Shown here: piece by piece, positions 18,156-26,828 of the stretch
Layout of the letters: each line of letters begins with the position of its first letter
How positions within the stretch are numbered: position 1 is the stretch's first letter
DNA from: Blautia sp.
Lineage (GTDB): Bacteria > Bacillota > Clostridia > Lachnospirales > Lachnospiraceae
Direction of reading: 5' to 3'
Assembly (NCBI GenBank): GCA_021772055.1
Contig: JAETNR010000007.1
Coordinates: 49,460 to 113,459, forward strand
Length of the DNA stretch: 64,000 nucleotides
Notes under the pieces: model-generated
Databases searched by the model: none
The model's input: the letters and a program-made list of their open reading frames with translations, nothing else
Told to the model about the DNA's origin: nothing
Translations under genes and position numbers: made by a program

Positions 18156-18818
18156 ATGAACAGTGTAATTGATGATTTGTATAAAGGCAATTTCTGCCCG
18201 GACAGGAAGTACAATCCTATTCTGGAACATCACCGGAAGAAACAGGGAGAAGCATTTAAACGATATCAGGCTTTGTCTGAAAAACTGGAAAAAGAGTACA
18301 GTGAGGAACTGGAAGCTGTTCTTGATGATACCTTAGACCTTTTAGCAATAGAAATGGAGGAGAGTTTCGCAGACGGATTATCTTTTGGAATCAGGCTGAT
18401 GTGCGAGGTTTTCGGCGAGGGGGATATGAATATACTGCAGAATGGAAACGGTGCTGTTAATGATGGAATATTAGCAAATAAAGGTACTCAGAGAGCAAAC
18501 GCTGATACTGTACAGCATGATATTGTGGAGCTGTTGGAATGGATTGCTGAAAATCAGGAGACATGGGTGAATATCTGTGAACCGAGCCGATTAGATTTTG
18601 ACGAGTGTTTATATCTAATAGATGCTTTGGAGAAGAAGGGCTTCCTGCAGTTGATCCCGGTGGTGCTTACCCAAACACTTTCTGATGTAAAGGTAGATAA
18701 AGCTTTTACCAGATTATTCTTAACAAAGATTGCAGAAAGTTGGAAGCATATGGCTTATACCGATATTAGCAATGAGCTTGAAACGATATTAAATGAGTAT
18801 AAAGAGGCTGGCGATTAA
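18156..18818 (+). CDS. DUF6809-like hypothetical protein
   Basis: 220 residues after GGAGGTTATGCT. The first 90 residues look like DUF6809 proteins common in Clostridia: a short DDLYKGNF start, a helical middle and a GLSFGIRLMCEVF helix. The second half (EWIAENQETW to the end) is a separate helical region without a match I know. Soluble, acidic, function unknown. It opens a row of small element-1 genes in the same direction. Confidence 0.6.
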   Translation: MNSVIDDLYKGNFCPDRKYNPILEHHRKKQGEAFKRYQALSEKLEKEYSEELEAVLDDTLDLLAIEMEESFADGLSFGIRLMCEVFGEGDMNILQNGNGAVNDGILANKGTQRANADTVQHDIVELLEWIAENQETWVNICEPSRLDFDECLYLIDALEKKGFLQLIPVVLTQTLSDVKVDKAFTRLFLTKIAESWKHMAYTDISNELETILNEYKEAGD

Positions 18819-18855
18819 GTTCGTTAGCCTTAATTTGTTATGGGAGGAATTGTAA

Positions 18856-19086
18856 GTGTCAGACTTGATGGATTATTTATTTACCTATGCTTCAGAACGA
18901 AAAACAGAGTCGAGAAAGGAACGGATTGGTTGGGTTAAATTAGAAAAGGCATTAGATAATTTTGAGCAATCAAAAGACAGAGATGAACTGGAGACGGCAG
19001 TTATTGATTATGGCATTGTAAAGAGATACCGGGGATTCCTGGATGGATTCTGGCTTGCTACAAAGCTATGGAAAGACACTTTTTAA
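18856..19086 (+). CDS. Hypothetical protein, 76 aa
   Basis: GTG start after GGGAGGAATTGTAA. A charged helical protein ending in GFLDGFWLATKLW, similar in character to the end of DUF6809-type proteins (hydrophobic helix with GF..G). Not recognised further. It lies 37 nt after the preceding gene and probably shares its transcript. Confidence 0.6.
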   Translation: MSDLMDYLFTYASERKTESRKERIGWVKLEKALDNFEQSKDRDELETAVIDYGIVKRYRGFLDGFWLATKLWKDTF

Positions 19087-19167
19087 CTGAATAACAATAG
19101 GAACTTAAATACAGGGGTAACGGTATAGAAATCGTTGCCCCTTATATTTTGATGAAAGTGAGGAAAT

Positions 19168-19749
19168 ATGGATAAGATTTTGGAAGAGAAAATATTGGAT
19201 GAATCCCGGTGGGAAGATGGAAAAGAATGCCTTAATCTGGATAACATCCACATAGCGCCCTATTATTTCACTGGGAATCGGGAAGAATGGATAAGTGAGC
19301 TTGCAACTTTTATTTTTTTATACCCAAGAGAGTGGGACTGCATCCAGAAGGAATATGTTCAGTATTTAAAAGAAATTGGTAAGAGCAGTTCTGTATTCAA
19401 GTATGAACGTACAGACGAAGGAGAGTTACGGAGGATTGGAGAAAATGATATCCTTTTATGTATTAGCACATCAGACATACATATCCATTTGAATGAGGTA
19501 GCTGAATGGTTCCTTGAATCCGATATCATGGATTTTGATTCTTATGAAAGATACTGCAATTCTTCCGATATAGTCCGTAGGGAAATATTACAGCATATTA
19601 CAGAGAAAGTGACGGAACATGTATGCAGTGAAAGAAAAACCAATGAAGATATAATCAGAGTCACTTTTGCAGCAGATTACGCAGAGAGCTGTTTTGAAGG
19701 AAAGGAACTGTTCATTGATATTTTGAATCGGACGTATCTGATATTATAA
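19168..19749 (+). CDS. Hypothetical acidic protein, 193 aa
   Basis: ATG 19168 follows AAGTGAGGAAAT. The protein is acidic and Trp/Tyr-rich in its first third, with no signal peptide or membrane helix and no motif I recognise. Position in the run of element-1 accessory genes is the only context. Confidence 0.65.
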   Translation: MDKILEEKILDESRWEDGKECLNLDNIHIAPYYFTGNREEWISELATFIFLYPREWDCIQKEYVQYLKEIGKSSSVFKYERTDEGELRRIGENDILLCISTSDIHIHLNEVAEWFLESDIMDFDSYERYCNSSDIVRREILQHITEKVTEHVCSERKTNEDIIRVTFAADYAESCFEGKELFIDILNRTYLIL

Positions 19750-19761
19750 GAAGGCAGGTGG

Positions 19762-19866
19762 ATGATGAAGTATTATATTTTAGGAATTGGCTTTGGATTA
19801 CTTTTGCTGAATATTACCTATTGTAATATCATGATATGGGAAAGGATGGGCAGGTATGCAGGATAA
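19762..19866 (+). CDS. Small membrane peptide, 34 aa
   Basis: Too short for routine gene finding. ATG 19762 follows AAGGCAGGTGG. The product is one hydrophobic helix (YILGIGFGLLLLNITYCNIM) with a short charged tail, consistent with a single-span membrane peptide. Its end overlaps the start of the next small ORF by 11 nt, suggesting coupling. Function unknown. Confidence 0.45.
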   Translation: MMKYYILGIGFGLLLLNITYCNIMIWERMGRYAG

Positions 19867-19969
19867 AGAACTAAAGCTTATATTGGCAGGTATCACGGCG
19901 ATAACCAATATCGCTAAGATTGTGGTACAGCATAGGAATCAATGCAGAAAAAACAAAACGAGAAAGTGA
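19856..19969 (+). CDS. Small basic peptide, 37 aa
   Basis: ATG 19856 lies inside the preceding small ORF and is preceded by GGGCAGGT. A hydrophobic stretch (LILAGITAITNIAKIVV) is followed by a strongly basic tail. Such overlapping small ORFs resemble holin- or toxin-like peptide pairs, but nothing in the sequence proves it. Confidence 0.4.
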   Translation: MQDKELKLILAGITAITNIAKIVVQHRNQCRKNKTRK

Positions 19970-19984
19970 ATCTAGGCATACAAA

Positions 19985-20020
19985 AAAGAGAACATCAGTA
20001 AGCATAATGGTTCTCTTTGA
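19985..20020. terminator. Hairpin between convergent genes
   Basis: AAAGAGAAC (19985-19993) pairs with GTTCTCTTT (20010-20018). It stands between the small ORFs and the leftward XRE gene and could terminate both. Confidence 0.55.
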
Positions 20021-20032
20021 TGGTCAATATTT

Positions 20033-20311
20033 TTACGGTTCTTTAGGCTTTGGCGGAATATATTCAATGAGTTCTGTTAAATCGCATTCTAATACATAGC
20101 ATAAACGTTTCAGAATATCTATATCTAATCTTTGGATTTTATTATCCCGGTAATTTCGTAGTTGAGTTCTCTGCATTTCTGCGCGGAAGGACAACTGATT
20201 CAGGGAAATATCGCGTTTTTCAATGATTTCATCTAAATGGATTATAATTTCGCCGCATTCATTCATATTTGCAGGAAGCTGTCGTAAGGGGTTTTCTTTT
20301 TTGGCTTTCAT
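20033..20311 (-). CDS. XRE family helix-turn-helix regulator
   Basis: 92 residues with a Cro/CI-type HTH in the second half (ISLNQLSFRAEMQRTQLRNYRDNKIQRLDIDILKRLCYVLECDLTELIEYIP). An N-terminal extension of about 30 residues precedes it. The only leftward gene among the small element-1 genes, it is probably a control switch of the element, with the divergent promoters in 20312-20437. Confidence 0.82.
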   Translation of the reverse strand: MKAKKENPLRQLPANMNECGEIIIHLDEIIEKRDISLNQLSFRAEMQRTQLRNYRDNKIQRLDIDILKRLCYVLECDLTELIEYIPPKPKEP

Positions 20312-20437
20312 TATAAATACCTCCTCTATTATTATATTTTGGCTTGTCTATACTTGTAAGAATCATTTTAGTGTGGTATATTTATATATGAGTATATATA
20401 TGCTCATGTATGGAGATAATAAGAAAGGGGAAAATGT

Positions 20438-20824
20438 ATGGACTGGAAGAGACTTGCAAATATAGCAATAAAAGCAGGTGGTGTAACCCGTGGCTTAGTA
20501 GATGAATTGCGTAAAAGCGGAAGCGCTTCATTGGAACAGGCTGCTAAAACAGCTCCGAATAAAATGGGGTGTTATAAAATTTATTGTGACGGACTTAAAT
20601 ATGTTGGAAAAGCAGAATATGGACTAAGACACAGGTTTGTCCAATATTATAACGGAACGACGGCTTCTTATTCATCTGGTAAAATAATTCATGAGAAAAG
20701 GGATAAGATTACGGTTGACTGGGTGGTCTGTGAAAGTGCTGAAGAATGCCGGGCATTGGAAGCGAAATGGATCAGGGAGTATAATCCGGAATGGAATGTT
20801 CAAAGTGGATGGAAAGGTTATTGA
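20438..20824 (+). CDS. GIY-YIG-like nuclease domain protein
   Basis: 128 residues. After a 40-residue helical start comes GCYKIYCDGLKYVGKAEYGLRHRF, which fits the GIY-YIG core (GIY as CYKIY, YIG as YVG, catalytic Arg in LRHR), and then CRALEAKWIREYNPEWN, which offers the metal-binding Glu and the final Asn. The family makes single-strand cuts in DNA; small stand-alone members are often unassigned. Role in the element is unknown. ATG follows AAAGGGG. Confidence 0.65.
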   Translation: MDWKRLANIAIKAGGVTRGLVDELRKSGSASLEQAAKTAPNKMGCYKIYCDGLKYVGKAEYGLRHRFVQYYNGTTASYSSGKIIHEKRDKITVDWVVCESAEECRALEAKWIREYNPEWNVQSGWKGY

Positions 20825-20842
20825 GAATAGAGGAGAAAAACA

Positions 20843-21247
20843 ATGAGAGAAAAAAGAATGATAAAGGCGCAAGTGGTAAGTGAATATAATGACGTGGCAA
20901 AATGTATCAATGAGCAGGAACTTGCAATATATGTAGTCGGGGACGCATATAAAGATATAAAAAAGAAAGTAAAGTCAGAAAAAAATGGTTCAAAGATTCA
21001 AAAAGGAGGAGGAAGCTTCCTGATTGGCTTTGGTGGGTTATCCATAGCAGTAGGCGCAGGCATAGGAGCCATACCGTTGGCATTAATGTTTGCATTGGGA
21101 GTTGGTGAGTGTGCCATGGCAGGAAGATGGGGTGATTTTAAAAATTACAAGATGAAGGATAATAAAAAAGCAGGGCGGTTGGAACTGCTTCGTGTGAAGG
21201 GAAAAGGCATACCTGTTGATTTGCGTTATGATACAATTATCGAATAG
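20843..21247 (+). CDS. Hypothetical membrane protein, 134 aa
   Basis: A basic first half (to about residue 50) is followed by a Gly-rich hydrophobic stretch, GGGSFLIGFGGLSIAVGAGIGAIPLALMFALGVGECA, enough for two short membrane segments, then a basic C-terminus. It follows the GIY-YIG-like gene by 18 nt with GAGGAG upstream, so the two are probably co-transcribed. Not recognised. Confidence 0.6.
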   Translation: MREKRMIKAQVVSEYNDVAKCINEQELAIYVVGDAYKDIKKKVKSEKNGSKIQKGGGSFLIGFGGLSIAVGAGIGAIPLALMFALGVGECAMAGRWGDFKNYKMKDNKKAGRLELLRVKGKGIPVDLRYDTIIE

Positions 21248-21258
21248 TGAGATATTTC

Positions 21259-21290
21259 AGAGCCAATATTTATGAGTATTGGCTCTTTTC
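21259..21290 (+). terminator. Intrinsic terminator
   Basis: AGAGCCAATA pairs with TATTGGCTCT around a short loop, followed by TTTTC. It closes the GIY-YIG/membrane protein unit. Confidence 0.7.
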
Positions 21291-21309
21291 TATTGTAAGG
21301 AGAATGAGC

Positions 21310-21687
21310 ATGTATAAAATCATTAAGAACAGAGATTCGCTTTCCGAATGGGAAAGTATAGTGCCAGAGGAAGCCAAGGTTCTTTTGGTCAATACAATCA
21401 TAAGAAACCATCTGCGGATGCTTGTGGACTGTCTGGACAGTTGCTATGGTGCGGAACGGGATCTGGAAAAAGACCTTGGGGGCTATATTGTTATTTTGTA
21501 TGGTGAAAATTCGTCAAAAGAGATTAAAAAAATTATAAATTATCATCATCTAATAGAAGATGAATACGAATGTGAGGACGCATTTTTTGAGCCGGAATGT
21601 AAGCAGAAAGTGACATTCCGGCTTTATTTATGTTCCTCAGACTATGCGGTGCAATTTGTAATAATAGAAAACGTAAAGGAGAATTGA
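21310..21687 (+). CDS. Hypothetical acidic protein, 125 aa
   Basis: Start placed at ATG 21310 (AAGGAG at 21297-21302); the longer frame from 21247 runs through the terminator hairpin. The acidic protein has no signal or membrane segment. Not recognised. The next gene begins 2 nt later. Confidence 0.6.
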   Translation: MYKIIKNRDSLSEWESIVPEEAKVLLVNTIIRNHLRMLVDCLDSCYGAERDLEKDLGGYIVILYGENSSKEIKKIINYHHLIEDEYECEDAFFEPECKQKVTFRLYLCSSDYAVQFVIIENVKEN

Positions 21688-21689
21688 AA

Positions 21690-22256
21690 ATGGAAAATAC
21701 AGTAAAGCAGACAGGCATTTTGGAAAAGACAGGAGTATTCAACGAAGATTTAACAAAGCGGTATGAATTGACCATGATTTACAGCGGCATAAAGGGTAAG
21801 AAAATTCTTGTGGTAGGTCTGAACCCGGCATCAGATAATATCCAGTTGGTAGACATGACCACAAATTATCTGACGAATAATCTTTTACTTATGGGGTATA
21901 GTGAGATTACAGTCTGGAACCTGTATGCGGATATCTGCACAAAGCTGAAGCCGAGCCAGGTTACTGATAATAACGATAATTTTGATTATCTGCAAGAGCT
22001 GCTGACACGGGGGTATGATGCGATTCTTGTAAGCTACGGGAACACGTATTTGGGAAACAAGAGCGTTGAACAGCAAAAAATGAGATTATTAGAATGTATT
22101 TATCCGTATGCAAAAAAAGTGTATGAGTTAATTGATAAGAAGAAGGCATACGAGCGCCTTAGGAATATACATGTATTGTTTGCCGGACAAAGGTTTTCTG
22201 GGGAATGGAAGTTTCGAAAGTATATATTTCCTGCTGAAATTATAGGAAAAAGATAA
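21690..22256 (+). CDS. DUF1643 domain protein
   Basis: 188 residues from ATG 21690 (AAAGGAGAATTGAAA). The family pattern is visible: RYELTMIY near residue 24, ILVVGLNPASDNIQLVDMTTNYLTNNLLLMGYSEITVWNLYA, then a YDAILVSYGNTY segment. DUF1643 proteins occur in phages and mobile elements and have a nucleoside/glycosylase-like alpha/beta look, but their activity is not established. Ends before a 450-bp AT-rich region. Confidence 0.75.
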   Translation: MENTVKQTGILEKTGVFNEDLTKRYELTMIYSGIKGKKILVVGLNPASDNIQLVDMTTNYLTNNLLLMGYSEITVWNLYADICTKLKPSQVTDNNDNFDYLQELLTRGYDAILVSYGNTYLGNKSVEQQKMRLLECIYPYAKKVYELIDKKKAYERLRNIHVLFAGQRFSGEWKFRKYIFPAEIIGKR

Positions 22257-22446
22257 ATATTTTTGGAAGAAAATGGTTGACATTGTAGATATAAGCTGAT
22301 ATATTACTGTATACGGACGAATTGCCAAATTATTATTAATGTTGATTAGGAGTATTTAAGATGAACGTTATCACATAATTTGAATTGCTTTACATTTGAT
22401 TATTTATAAAAATTGAAAAACGTTTATTAGCTCAATATTTACTATG

Positions 22447-22595
22447 ACTCATATAGATTACTATATGAGTATGTTAGAATTATTAAGTCAATATATCCTA
22501 TTTGGAGAGCATAAATAAACGTATTAAATATTAATTAATTGCCAATATCAATATAGATTAATATATCGAAAGTATATTAATAAAGATTGATATAT
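22447..22595. repeat. Iteron-like repeats, candidate replication or control region of element 1
   Basis: The gene-free stretch 22257-22709 is extremely AT-rich. Three copies of a 16-bp motif close to ATATAGATTAATATAT lie at 22451-22466, 22551-22566 and 22580-22595. A perfect 10-bp inverted repeat (22447-22456 with 22461-22470) covers the first copy, and ATTAATATA/TATATTAAT forms another around 22558-22579. The three genes just downstream look replication-related. Confidence 0.5.
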
Positions 22596-22709
22596 TCAAA
22601 ATTTATTTTGACTTTTATTTAATGTTTTAATACTGTTTATTGAAAGCTCTCTTTTTTATTTGCAAAATTTGTGTAGTCCGAAAGAATATTTATTAAGGAG
22701 GATATCATT

Positions 22710-23126
22710 ATGATATTCAAAAAAAGAAAAATCTTAGACGGTATTTACAATGGCATCATTACTGGAACTGTAGAAACTCGGAATAATTCAGTAATAGTAC
22801 AATTGAAACTTGAAGTAGGCGCTGATAAGCCGATAGAAATCAGCAGGTGGCTGAACCCGAAAGACGATTTCAATAATTCTTTTGATTGGTTTTGCAGAGA
22901 TTTCGGTCTGCTGGAGGGTAATGATAAAGTAATCGACTTCAAACAAGTCGTAGGACGCAGGATTATCGCGAAGGTGACTACTGATAGAGGATTACCAGGT
23001 GTGAACTGGATAAAGCCGGTGTTAGAAGAACAGGCATCAGAGGAACCGCAGGAGAACACTGACAAGCCAGGGATGGGTGATGCAAATGTAATATCCTTGG
23101 ATGGCAGAGAGGGGGCTATTGAATAA
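22710..23126 (+). CDS. Hypothetical protein, possible single-strand DNA-binding-like
   Basis: 138 residues after AAGGAGGATATCATT. The beta-rich first 100 residues (DGIYNGIITGTVETRNNSVIVQLKLEV, then WLNPKDDFNNSFDWFCRDFGL, FKQVVGRRIIAKVT) have the feel of phage DUF669-type or OB-fold proteins that accompany replication genes; this is a weak resemblance. Stop and next start overlap (TAATG), so it is translationally coupled with the following gene. Confidence 0.6.
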   Translation: MIFKKRKILDGIYNGIITGTVETRNNSVIVQLKLEVGADKPIEISRWLNPKDDFNNSFDWFCRDFGLLEGNDKVIDFKQVVGRRIIAKVTTDRGLPGVNWIKPVLEEQASEEPQENTDKPGMGDANVISLDGREGAIE

Positions 23127-23527
23127 TGGAGAAGTTGTTATCATTTGGCGTTGAAGATACAGCTCCAAGGAGTAATCATGCAAAAGGCTACTGCACATTA
23201 GTGTGCAGTAGCAAAAATGGAAAGCGTCTTGTATTTTCCAAAAACCTTTCTGAAACACTTGAACTGGAAGACATGGTGAAGGTTGCATTTGATGGAAAAG
23301 GAGGGTTATGGGTAGGCAGAGACCTCCCTGGAATTACGGAATCATTTCATTTAAAAGATTCCACAAGTGAGAAAAAGGTAATCTACAGGGCTTCACTTAT
23401 TCAGAAAATAATTAAGGAATTAAAAATTGATTTAGCAGAAAAAGTTTCGGTTACCTTTTATGGTTTGCAGCTTGAGAATTGGGAGGGGCATGCCATAGCC
23501 CGGCTTACTGAGAAGGAGGAGAAATGA
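23126..23527 (+). CDS. Hypothetical protein, 133 aa, coupled to DUF927 gene
   Basis: Starts in the TAATG overlap of the preceding gene and ends in an ATGA overlap with the DUF927 gene. It has a mixed alpha/beta pattern and no known motif. The tight coupling suggests the three products work in one process, probably element replication. Confidence 0.65.
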   Translation: MEKLLSFGVEDTAPRSNHAKGYCTLVCSSKNGKRLVFSKNLSETLELEDMVKVAFDGKGGLWVGRDLPGITESFHLKDSTSEKKVIYRASLIQKIIKELKIDLAEKVSVTFYGLQLENWEGHAIARLTEKEEK

Positions 23528-25326
23528 GACATACGGTAACCTTATCGGAGAAGAATCCGGCTAATATCCATCATGTGGTCAATGAGTATGTTGGAATTGA
23601 AAATGGTATGTACGGTGCCTATGTCAGCCTAGAGGGGAGAATGGTATTCTCCCCAAAGGGGGCAGCAGTTAAGGTTCTGGCAGTCTATACAGAAATCGAG
23701 ACAGGTATTAAAACCCTGAAATTGGAGTTTCCTGATGCGGCTGGCAGAAATATTACCATTGATTTTTCCAGAAAGGACTTAACGGAAACAGGAATACTTA
23801 CATTAACTGAGGTAGGAGTGCAGGTTTCGAAACAGGATGCAAAGACTCTTATTGCGGTTATTCAAAACCAGGAGGTTAATGCAGAGCAATATCTGTATCA
23901 TAACAGGTTGGGATTCTTCAAATATAATAGCAGAACGGTATTTTTGGGAAAAAAAGGCATAGGAGTCGATTCTGATTATAAGGGAAATATTGCTATCGGC
24001 GAGTATGGTTCCTATGAGTGTTGGACAAATATGGTACGGGAAGAGGTCTTAGGAAATACTGCACTTGAATTTATGCTTGCAGTGGGTGCTTCCGGGGTTT
24101 TGTGTGATTACTTACAGAATGACATTGCCGTAGAAAATGTGATAGTACACCTGATAGGTGATTCGAGCACAGGAAAGACAACTGCTGCCTTGCTTGCCGT
24201 AAGCGAGGGATGTAGCCCGAGCTTTAAAGGCGATAGCCTTGTACTGACATTTGCAGATACGCAAAACGCATTGATGTCCAGTTTTCAATCCAGTTATACA
24301 GCACTTGTGGATGAGGGAAGCTTATGCCGTTGGAATATGACAAATTTCCTATACAATGCATCATGTGGGAAGGAAAAACGTAGGCTTTCAAAAGAACTCA
24401 ATATGTCGGATTCCTCATATTTTAGGACTGCAATAGTCTTAACTTCTGAAAAGAGTCTTTTAAATATGTGTGATGAAAACAGTGGGCTTCTTGTGCGTAA
24501 TATGGAGTTTGACGGAATAGAATGGACGAAAGATGCGGATAATTCCGACAGAATTAAAAGGGTAATCCAGTCAAACTATGGCTTTCTGGTACCTAGGATA
24601 GCCCAAAAGCTCTTGTCCATGGAAGCAGAGGGTGAAAAAGATGCCCTTATACAAAACTATTGGGACTGGTGCGAGCGTATTGTCATTGATGCAAGAGAGA
24701 ATGGACAGTATACTTCGCTGACTGAAAGGGGGGCAAAGCAGATGGCGCTTATCCTTGTGGCTGCCCAACTGGTATCGGAGGAGCTGGAAGTTTCCTTAGA
24801 CATGGATGGAATACTTGGAATGCTTGAAAAACATTCACTTGTTAGTGACCCGAATGCTGCGGATATTGGAATCCGTGCATATGAATACCTCATGCAGTAT
24901 ATCAACAAGTATTATGGCAACTTTATTTCTGAAGATGCAGATGGAGTGTACAGAGATTGTAAGGGTAGGATTCAGTCTGCAAGACTTTTTAAATTTCCAG
25001 ATGGAAAGACATCACAACGCGTACTGTTTATTGCTGATTCTGAATTGGAAAGCATTCTTCGGGATGGAGGATTTTTGGATAAGCGTGTTGTGTTAAAAAG
25101 ATTGAAGGCTTTAAACCTGCTGAAATCAGAAGCAGACAGATACTTGGGTGATGTTATAATCCAGGAAGGTATAAAGGTAAAAGGGTATACCATAAGACTA
25201 CTGGATGTATATAAACCACGCCCGGAAAAAACTGCCATAAAAATGAAAATAGCATCCTCTGAAACAAAGACAGAAGAATATGCGGATGATGATTTTGAAT
25301 TGGAATTTGATGATGAGGAGGAATAA
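23524..25326 (+). CDS. DUF927 domain protein, helicase-like ATPase
   Basis: 600 residues. A beta-rich N-terminal region is followed by the DUF927 core: VGASGVLCDYL, then the Walker A HLIGDSSTGKTTAALLAVSE near residues 212-225, FADTQNALMSSFQSSYTALVDEG as Walker B-like segment, and IVLTSEKSLL as a sensor-like strand. DUF927 proteins are RecA/AAA-like ATPases found in phages, satellites and integrated elements and are thought to act in DNA replication. The last 30 residues are very acidic. Overlaps its neighbour upstream by 4 nt; the integrase starts 2 nt downstream. Confidence 0.85.
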   Translation: MRHTVTLSEKNPANIHHVVNEYVGIENGMYGAYVSLEGRMVFSPKGAAVKVLAVYTEIETGIKTLKLEFPDAAGRNITIDFSRKDLTETGILTLTEVGVQVSKQDAKTLIAVIQNQEVNAEQYLYHNRLGFFKYNSRTVFLGKKGIGVDSDYKGNIAIGEYGSYECWTNMVREEVLGNTALEFMLAVGASGVLCDYLQNDIAVENVIVHLIGDSSTGKTTAALLAVSEGCSPSFKGDSLVLTFADTQNALMSSFQSSYTALVDEGSLCRWNMTNFLYNASCGKEKRRLSKELNMSDSSYFRTAIVLTSEKSLLNMCDENSGLLVRNMEFDGIEWTKDADNSDRIKRVIQSNYGFLVPRIAQKLLSMEAEGEKDALIQNYWDWCERIVIDARENGQYTSLTERGAKQMALILVAAQLVSEELEVSLDMDGILGMLEKHSLVSDPNAADIGIRAYEYLMQYINKYYGNFISEDADGVYRDCKGRIQSARLFKFPDGKTSQRVLFIADSELESILRDGGFLDKRVVLKRLKALNLLKSEADRYLGDVIIQEGIKVKGYTIRLLDVYKPRPEKTAIKMKIASSETKTEEYADDDFELEFDDEEE

Positions 25327-25328
25327 TA

Positions 25329-26570
25329 ATGGCTATCAAGAGACGGGTATCAGGAAATGTCCGACCAAGACCGACAAAGTATAATGTTAGATATTATGAT
25401 ATCATCCTGGATCTTGGTGTGAATCCAGAAACAGGAAAGAGAAAGCGTATCAGGTTCAAAGCAGATACAGCGGACAGAGAGGAAGCTGAACAGATGCTCA
25501 TTGTGAAAAAGGCGGAGTATCTTCAGGATGAACTTTTAATGCCCTCTGAAATGACTGTCCGCAGTTTCCTGGCTGAATATATGGATGATTACGTCCGGGT
25601 TCAGGATAGTGCAGCTACAGTTAAGTGTTATCAGGAGGTGATAGATAGATATCTGAATCCTGAGTTTGGCGATATTAAGCTCCAGAACCTTAAAAAATCC
25701 AGAGTACAGCAGGTGTATAATTCCTGGAGAGTAAAATCCACTGCAAGTACTAATCCGTTAAGTGCAACTACCGTACATCATATTAACCGTGTCTTTAAAG
25801 CTGCCTTAAACGTGGCTTGTGAACTGAAATATATCAAAGAAAATCCAACGTTAAGGGTTAAAATTGGAAAAGATTCTGAGACAGAGCATATGGATGTATA
25901 TACGACTGAGGAAATAAAGAAGCTGATGAAGTGTGTAGAGGGAACGGATATGGAACTGCCAGTAGCACTTTTGTTTGACTGCGTTATGCGTAGAGGTGAG
26001 CTTTTAGGTCTGTGTTTTGAGGATATAAATTATGAGAAAGGTGTAGTTACTATACAGCATTCCTGGGTAGAATCTGTAGACCGAAAAAATCCTGTTTTGA
26101 AGGATTGTAAAACCGATGGTTCCTACAGGAAGATCATTGTCAGCAAGAAGACATTGGAATTATTAAAAAGGCAGGAGACCTATTGTAGAGGAATCTGCCT
26201 GAATGAAGGCAAGCGCTTTACCGGAAAGCAGAGAGTAGTGTGTAAAAAGGATGGTACTCCATACCTTCCGAAAAGCTTTTATAGGAAATGGGCACGTACA
26301 TTAGAAAAGAATGAGCTGAGATATATTAAGTTGCACGGTACCCGTCATAGTGCAATTTCGTGGATGCTTTCGCAAGGTGTGCCTTTACATATTGTACAGC
26401 AAAGAGCCGGGCATCAAGACCCGAAGATTACATTATCTGCATATTCCCATGTCGCGAAAGATGACGCAGGCAGAGTTGCAGAATTACTTGAAAATAAGAT
26501 ATTTTCTGATAAAAATGATACAACTGACAACCTGATTTCCATTCAGATTGACGACAGCAATCTATCCTGA
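25329..26570 (+). CDS. Tyrosine integrase of element 1
   Basis: 413 residues: an N-terminal arm-binding domain (residues 1-70), a core-binding SAM-like domain (about 80-180) and the catalytic domain with Arg in CVMRRGELLGL, His-x-x-Arg in LHGTRHSAISWML, His in RAGHQDPKITLSAYSH and the nucleophile Tyr in SAYSHV. It resembles Tn916-family integrases. It catalyses site-specific insertion into and excision from the tRNA-Lys 3' end. It directly follows the DUF927 gene. No separate excisionase is recognised in element 1. Confidence 0.95.
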   Translation: MAIKRRVSGNVRPRPTKYNVRYYDIILDLGVNPETGKRKRIRFKADTADREEAEQMLIVKKAEYLQDELLMPSEMTVRSFLAEYMDDYVRVQDSAATVKCYQEVIDRYLNPEFGDIKLQNLKKSRVQQVYNSWRVKSTASTNPLSATTVHHINRVFKAALNVACELKYIKENPTLRVKIGKDSETEHMDVYTTEEIKKLMKCVEGTDMELPVALLFDCVMRRGELLGLCFEDINYEKGVVTIQHSWVESVDRKNPVLKDCKTDGSYRKIIVSKKTLELLKRQETYCRGICLNEGKRFTGKQRVVCKKDGTPYLPKSFYRKWARTLEKNELRYIKLHGTRHSAISWMLSQGVPLHIVQQRAGHQDPKITLSAYSHVAKDDAGRVAELLENKIFSDKNDTTDNLISIQIDDSNLS

Positions 26571-26601
26571 TTTTAAGAAGTAAAGACAGCTTCAGCGGAG
26601 G

Positions 26602-26745
26602 AAAAACCCGAAATCCCGTTTCCCGAAGGGGATGAGCCGAATCTATATGATGCGAATCGCCAAGCGTGGAACGGGAAACGGGGATTCGGGGTTTTGTGAC
26701 GTTGAAGTTGGCGGACTGCCAAGTGCCGCCAACGTGTTCAGAGCT
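26602..26745 (+). terminator. Long double-hairpin region after the integrase gene
   Basis: A 23-nt arm (26602-26625) that reads AAAACCCGAAATCCCGTTTC and on pairs with 26672-26695 (GGGAAACGGGGATTCGGGGT) across a 46-nt loop. A second hairpin follows (ACGTTG...GCGG with CCGC...CAACGT, about 26699-26735). The first ends in GTTTTG, so it may act as terminator; a structured RNA is also possible. Confidence 0.5.
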
Positions 26746-26766
26746 AACCATTGGTAAGAAATTATA

Positions 26767-26796
26767 TTGTTAGTAAATGAAAGGGTGTGATATAAT
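26767..26796 (+). promoter_or_regulatory. Promoter of the DUF4160/DUF2442 pair
   Basis: TTGTTA (26767-26772), 18-nt spacer, TATAAT (26791-26796). The pair therefore has its own promoter, independent of the integrase. Confidence 0.65.
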
Positions 26797-26828
26797 ACTA
26801 ATAGCAGTAGAAAAAGGAGGGACTGTAT

